Assembly (NCBI GenBank): GCA_025963965.1 | Contig: JAOPZS010000080.1 | Location: forward strand, 1 to 64,000 | Reading direction: 5' to 3' | DNA length: 64,000 nucleotides | Source of the DNA: Solirubrobacterales bacterium | Lineage (GTDB): Bacteria; Actinomycetota; Thermoleophilia; Solirubrobacterales; Solirubrobacteraceae | Shown: positions 62,782 through 64,000 of the stretch, one piece after another | Position numbering within the stretch: the stretch's first letter is position 1 | Layout of the letters: each line of letters begins with the position of its first letter | The notes under the pieces: model-generated | Seen by the model: the letters and a program-made list of their open reading frames with translations, nothing else | The model's database searches: none | What the model was told of the DNA's origin: nothing | Position numbers and translations under genes: made by a program

Positions 62782-63728
62782 AACGCCGAGACCGCCGCGA
62801 GCGCCGAGTCGACGATCTCCCCGCGGGAGCTGTCCGGCACGCCCGGGGCGAGCAGCAGGCGGTGAGCCAGCACAGAGCCGGCGAGCGTCTGCACGTCATC
62901 GGGCAGCACGTGGTCGCGACCCGCCAGCGATGCCTCGACGACCGCCGCTCGCAGCAGCATCAGTCCGGCGCGCGGGCTGCCGCCGAGCTCGGTGCGCGGA
63001 TCGCCACGGGTGTGCTCGAGCAGCGCGACGATGTAGCGACGCAGCGACTCGCTGGCGTGGACCCGGGTGACGGCGTCCTGTATGGCGACGATCTCGGCGA
63101 CGGTGCTCACCGGCGTGAGCTCGAGCACGCGGTCGCCGGCGACGTGCTCGGCGAGCATCGCCGACTCGTCGTCGGCAGAGGGGTAGCCGAGCGACAGCCG
63201 CACCATGAACCGGTCCAGCTGCGCCTGCGGCAGCGCGTAGGTCCCCTCGAACTCGACGGGATTCTGCGTCGCCAGCACCAGGAACGGCCGCGCCAGCTCG
63301 TGCGTCGTCCCGTCGACCGTCACACGGCGCTCCTGCATGCACTCGAGCAGACCGGACTGGGTCTTCGCCGAGGCGCGGTTGATCTCGTCGACGAGCACGA
63401 CGTTCGCGAACACGGGCCCGGGCCGGAACTCGAAGCGTCCGTCGCGCTGGTTGAAGACGTTGGCGCCGACGAGATCTGCAGGCAGCATGTCCGACGTGCA
63501 CTGCACCCGCGCGACCTCGGCCTCCACGGAGGCGGCGAGCGCGCGCGCCAGCGCCGTCTTGCCCACGCCGGGGTAGTCCTCGATGAGCACGTGCCCGCCC
63601 GCCAGCAGCGCGATGAGCAGCTCACGTGTCACGCGATCGGGCACCCTCACCCCCCGTGCCACGTTCGCCGCGACCTTCGAGCCGAAGGCCGCAACGTCAG
63701 CCGGTCCGAGCTGATCGACCGCTCCCAT
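62778..63728 (-). CDS. MoxR family AAA+ ATPase
   Basis: 316 residues. Walker A DYPGVGKTALA (K57, T58), Walker B VVLVDEINRA, and sensor region LVLATQNPVEFEGTYALPQAQ are intact. MoxR ATPases act as chaperones for vWA/DUF58 partners. I chose the ATG at 63728 over the longer frame from 63911, whose N-terminal 60 residues are Arg-rich and atypical. First gene of the leftward trio. Confidence 0.92.
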   Translation of the reverse strand: MGAVDQLGPADVAAFGSKVAANVARGVRVPDRVTRELLIALLAGGHVLIEDYPGVGKTALARALAASVEAEVARVQCTSDMLPADLVGANVFNQRDGRFEFRPGPVFANVVLVDEINRASAKTQSGLLECMQERRVTVDGTTHELARPFLVLATQNPVEFEGTYALPQAQLDRFMVRLSLGYPSADDESAMLAEHVAGDRVLELTPVSTVAEIVAIQDAVTRVHASESLRRYIVALLEHTRGDPRTELGGSPRAGLMLLRAAVVEASLAGRDHVLPDDVQTLAGSVLAHRLLLAPGVPDSSRGEIVDSALAAVSAL

Positions 63729-63808
63729 GGCGCAGAGAATGCTACGCCGCAGGCACGCCCGGCGGCGCACCCGGCCGGCGAGTCCCCGCGCGGACCGGGC
63801 GAGCCCGG

Positions 63809-64000
63809 CTAGAGGGCCCGCGGGACCTGCTGGGTGATGCAGTGGATGTTGCCGCCGCCGAGCAGGATCTCGCGGCCGGGAACGCCGAGCACCTCCCTTC
63901 CAGGGAAGCATTTCCGAAGCACGGCCGCGGCCTGCTCGTCGTGGTCGGGGTCCAGCAGCGGGAACACGATGCGATTGTTCGCGGGATAGAAGTTCACGTA
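63809..64000 (-). CDS. Agmatine deiminase-like protein, C-terminal end only (partial)
   Basis: The last 63 residues of a longer gene entering from beyond the window end. [40 protein letters not shown] and the terminal IHCITQQ match the C-terminus of agmatine deiminase/peptidyl-arginine-deiminase-like enzymes, with the catalytic Cys in IHCITQQ. The start lies outside. It would convert agmatine to N-carbamoylputrescine. Confidence 0.85.
   Translation of the reverse strand, partial: YVNFYPANNRIVFPLLDPDHDEQAAAVLRKCFPGREVLGVPGREILLGGGNIHCITQQVPRAL

Overview
The window is very GC-rich throughout, with dense gene packing, many ATGA/GTGA/TGATG junctions and GTG starts. It lacks rRNA, tRNA, CRISPR arrays, insertion sequences and phage genes that I can see. 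Gene content (DnaK-GrpE-DnaJ-HspR-like-ClpB in one run, a PucR-type regulator, a fused Ada/AlkA, a cNMP-binding thioredoxin-reductase-like protein, MerR/TOBE molybdate regulator) points to a high-GC actinobacterium. Thermoleophilia (Solirubrobacterales/Conexibacter-like) is my best guess, as inference only. It looks like chromosomal sequence. No gap between called genes exceeds 300 bases.

Region by region: (1) 1-5.1 kb: a diguanylate cyclase/HD-GYP phosphodiesterase, a PPK2-type polyphosphate kinase, and a divergent SDR/MarR pair. (2) 5.1-21.1 kb: the accessory heart of the window. It holds an asparagine-synthetase-like ATP-dependent ligase, a glycoside-hydrolase/GT2 fusion, an ABC exporter, a CelD/FemAB-like acyltransferase, several glycosyltransferases (including an uncharacterised paralogous pair), two unrelated sugar deacetylases (PIG-L and ChbG/YdjC) and an ArnT-like membrane glycosyltransferase. 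Together these suggest synthesis, trimming, N-deacetylation, acylation and export of a cell-surface glycan or glycoconjugate. (3) 21.2-26.5 kb: DUF2267 protein, secreted aldose epimerase, and a molybdate/tungstate-type uptake operon with a fused permease-ATPase and a MerR-HTH/TOBE protein. (4) 26.6-32.8 kb: a zinc alcohol/formaldehyde dehydrogenase operon and a glycogen-debranching-type glucosidase coupled to a GT4 enzyme.

(5) 33.0-39.9 kb: a four-gene overlapping operon (lipoprotein, two different ABC ATPases, one FtsX-type permease) divergent from an OmpR-family response regulator and histidine kinase, with an 11-bp-period direct repeat between them. (6) 40.0-51.8 kb: a stress island with BI-1 and HdeD-like membrane proteins, thioredoxin 2, two Hsp20s, an orphan eRF1-C-like domain, a degenerate pterin-dehydratase-like protein, dnaK-grpE-dnaJ-hspR-clpB, and a sigma-70 family factor coupled to a small helical protein. 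(7) 52.0-64.0 kb: PucR regulator, cNMP-binding/TrxR-like flavoprotein, a zf-UBP protein, an apparent N-terminal half of a TreT-like glycosyltransferase, YggT-like and tiny membrane proteins, alkylation-repair genes, a MoxR-DUF58-transglutaminase operon, and the C-terminal end of an agmatine-deiminase-like gene cut by the window edge.

The most promising undescribed material is the glycan cluster with its paralogous glycosyltransferase-like pair, the GH-GT2 fusion, the stand-alone TreT N-terminal domain and the orphan eRF1-C-like domain. All functional statements rest on reading motifs by eye, without database searches.
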